Notes under the pieces: model-generated
Database searches by the model: none
The model's input: the letters and a program-made list of their open reading frames with translations, nothing else
What the model was told of the DNA's origin: nothing
Origin: Pegea sp. RAD2-039
Lineage: Eukaryota; Chordata; Thaliacea; Salpida; Salpidae
Assembly: GCA_034620365.1 (NCBI GenBank)
Contig: JAQGEQ010000204.1
Span: 310,001-374,000, forward strand
Direction of reading: 5' to 3'
Length of the DNA stretch: 64,000 nucleotides
Program-made: the position numbers and the translations under genes
Part shown: positions 63,331 through 64,000 of the stretch, in pieces
Position numbering within the stretch: position 1 is the first letter of the stretch
Layout of the letters: each line of letters begins with the position of its first letter

Positions 63331-64000
63331 CATATAAGAATAGTCTAAAAGTTTGTTTAGTAAATAGACTTGCTATTTGCAAAATATGACATCGTAAAAC
63401 TCTTAGTTTTAAACAAATAGAGCTCTTGGTAACTCTAGCAAACATTGTACACTGGCAATAAAAAGTATGTTTGATCAATTACCAGCCTTTTCTTTACAGT
63501 CCTTTTTTTACAAGTACATTTGAGGTTTTAATTTTCAAGAGCCATTTCACTAATGCAAAATGTAAAACGGTCAGTAGAATGTGTGGCTTAGTTTGCTTGT
63601 TTTTCTCACAGTAGTTTTGATTTTGAGTATCAATTCATATCAAATTTAAGAAACCATTAATCATTAGAAAAGCTTGATGATTTAAGAATTAATTAAAAGT
63701 TTGTTCATAATAAAAATTATTAGAAATAGTGATAATCAAAGATCAGGTTTAGATTAATGGAAAATATTCTTACTTGATACATATAAAAATATTTTTTTTT
63801 ATAATTAGAAGATTAAAATATGGATATCGATTTCATTTTCATTGAGTTTTATCAGTTTTAGTTCAAGTCTTACTAAAATTAAGTTTCTTTTTAATTTTTA
63901 CAAATAATTTTCAAAAAGTTTAGTATACGCAAAAACATCCTCAATAACATAACATAAGTTTTTTGAAAACTAAATCTTATAGAAGAGAAGAAAGATCTGA
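63331..64000. other. AT-rich DNA at the window edge
   Basis: Nothing recognised. Confidence 0.35.

Noticed and set aside
1..64000. CRISPR array, bacterial operon or organellar insertion
   Set aside because: No spaced short direct repeats, no ribosome-binding sites, no organellar genes; all recognised genes are intron-containing animal nuclear genes (MZT2 single-exon).

Overview
The window is AT-rich animal nuclear DNA. Its genes are multi-exon, with mostly short GT-AG introns. No bacterial, viral or organellar gene organisation was seen. The gene set (COG7, an NR6A/HR4-type nuclear receptor, a LOXHD1-like PLAT-repeat protein, SLIRP, MZT2, VPS39 and two claudin-like genes) points to a bilaterian animal. 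I cannot name the phylum from the sequence. Acceptor-like sites close upstream of every predicted ATG, plus a very tight MZT2-SLIRP pair, would suit a lineage with spliced-leader trans-splicing (for example tunicates, flatworms, rotifers or some nematodes), but I identified no spliced-leader gene.

Layout. 0.36-1.05 kb (+): decayed non-LTR reverse-transcriptase fragment. 2.1-5.3 kb (-): COG7, seven coding exons, complete. 5.3-17.1 kb: gene-poor, with a diverged repeat, GC-richer patches, a hairpin and a cluster of splice-site-like signals. 17.1-20.6 kb (-): NR6A/HR4/GCNF-type nuclear receptor, nine coding exons. 20.6-22.1 kb: its probable promoter, with CRE, TCF-like and CArG motifs. 22-30.6 kb: gene-poor, with a histone H3 pseudogene and the second copy of the repeat at 11 kb. 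30.6-42.5 kb (-): LOXHD1-like gene; I traced 54 coding exons in frame, about 2,479 residues and about 17 PLAT domains, with a tRNA-derived SINE in one intron. 44.9-46.0 kb (-): SLIRP and MZT2, head to tail. 47.2 kb: possible decayed coding unit. 48.7-55.2 kb (+): VPS39, 22 coding exons, with an antisense retroelement fragment in intron 1. 58.6 kb and 61.8 kb (+): first coding exons of two tandem claudin-like genes, whose later exons I could not place. 63 kb: a possible retrotransposon endonuclease fragment.

The genes do not form one pathway. COG7 (Golgi tethering) and VPS39 (HOPS/endolysosomal tethering) are housekeeping trafficking subunits. MZT2 acts with gamma-tubulin complexes and SLIRP in mitochondrial RNA metabolism. 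The nuclear receptor is a developmental regulator lying in a gene-poor neighbourhood, as such genes often do. LOXHD1 and the claudins are membrane or cell-surface associated. I found no unmistakably new molecular system. The most unusual signals are the uniform 5' acceptor pattern, the MZT2-SLIRP pair, the repeat with a near-identical core inside diverged flanks, two GC-AG introns and a possible 8-base claudin exon. All exon calls come from reading splice sites, reading-frame phase and remembered protein families; no alignment or search was run.
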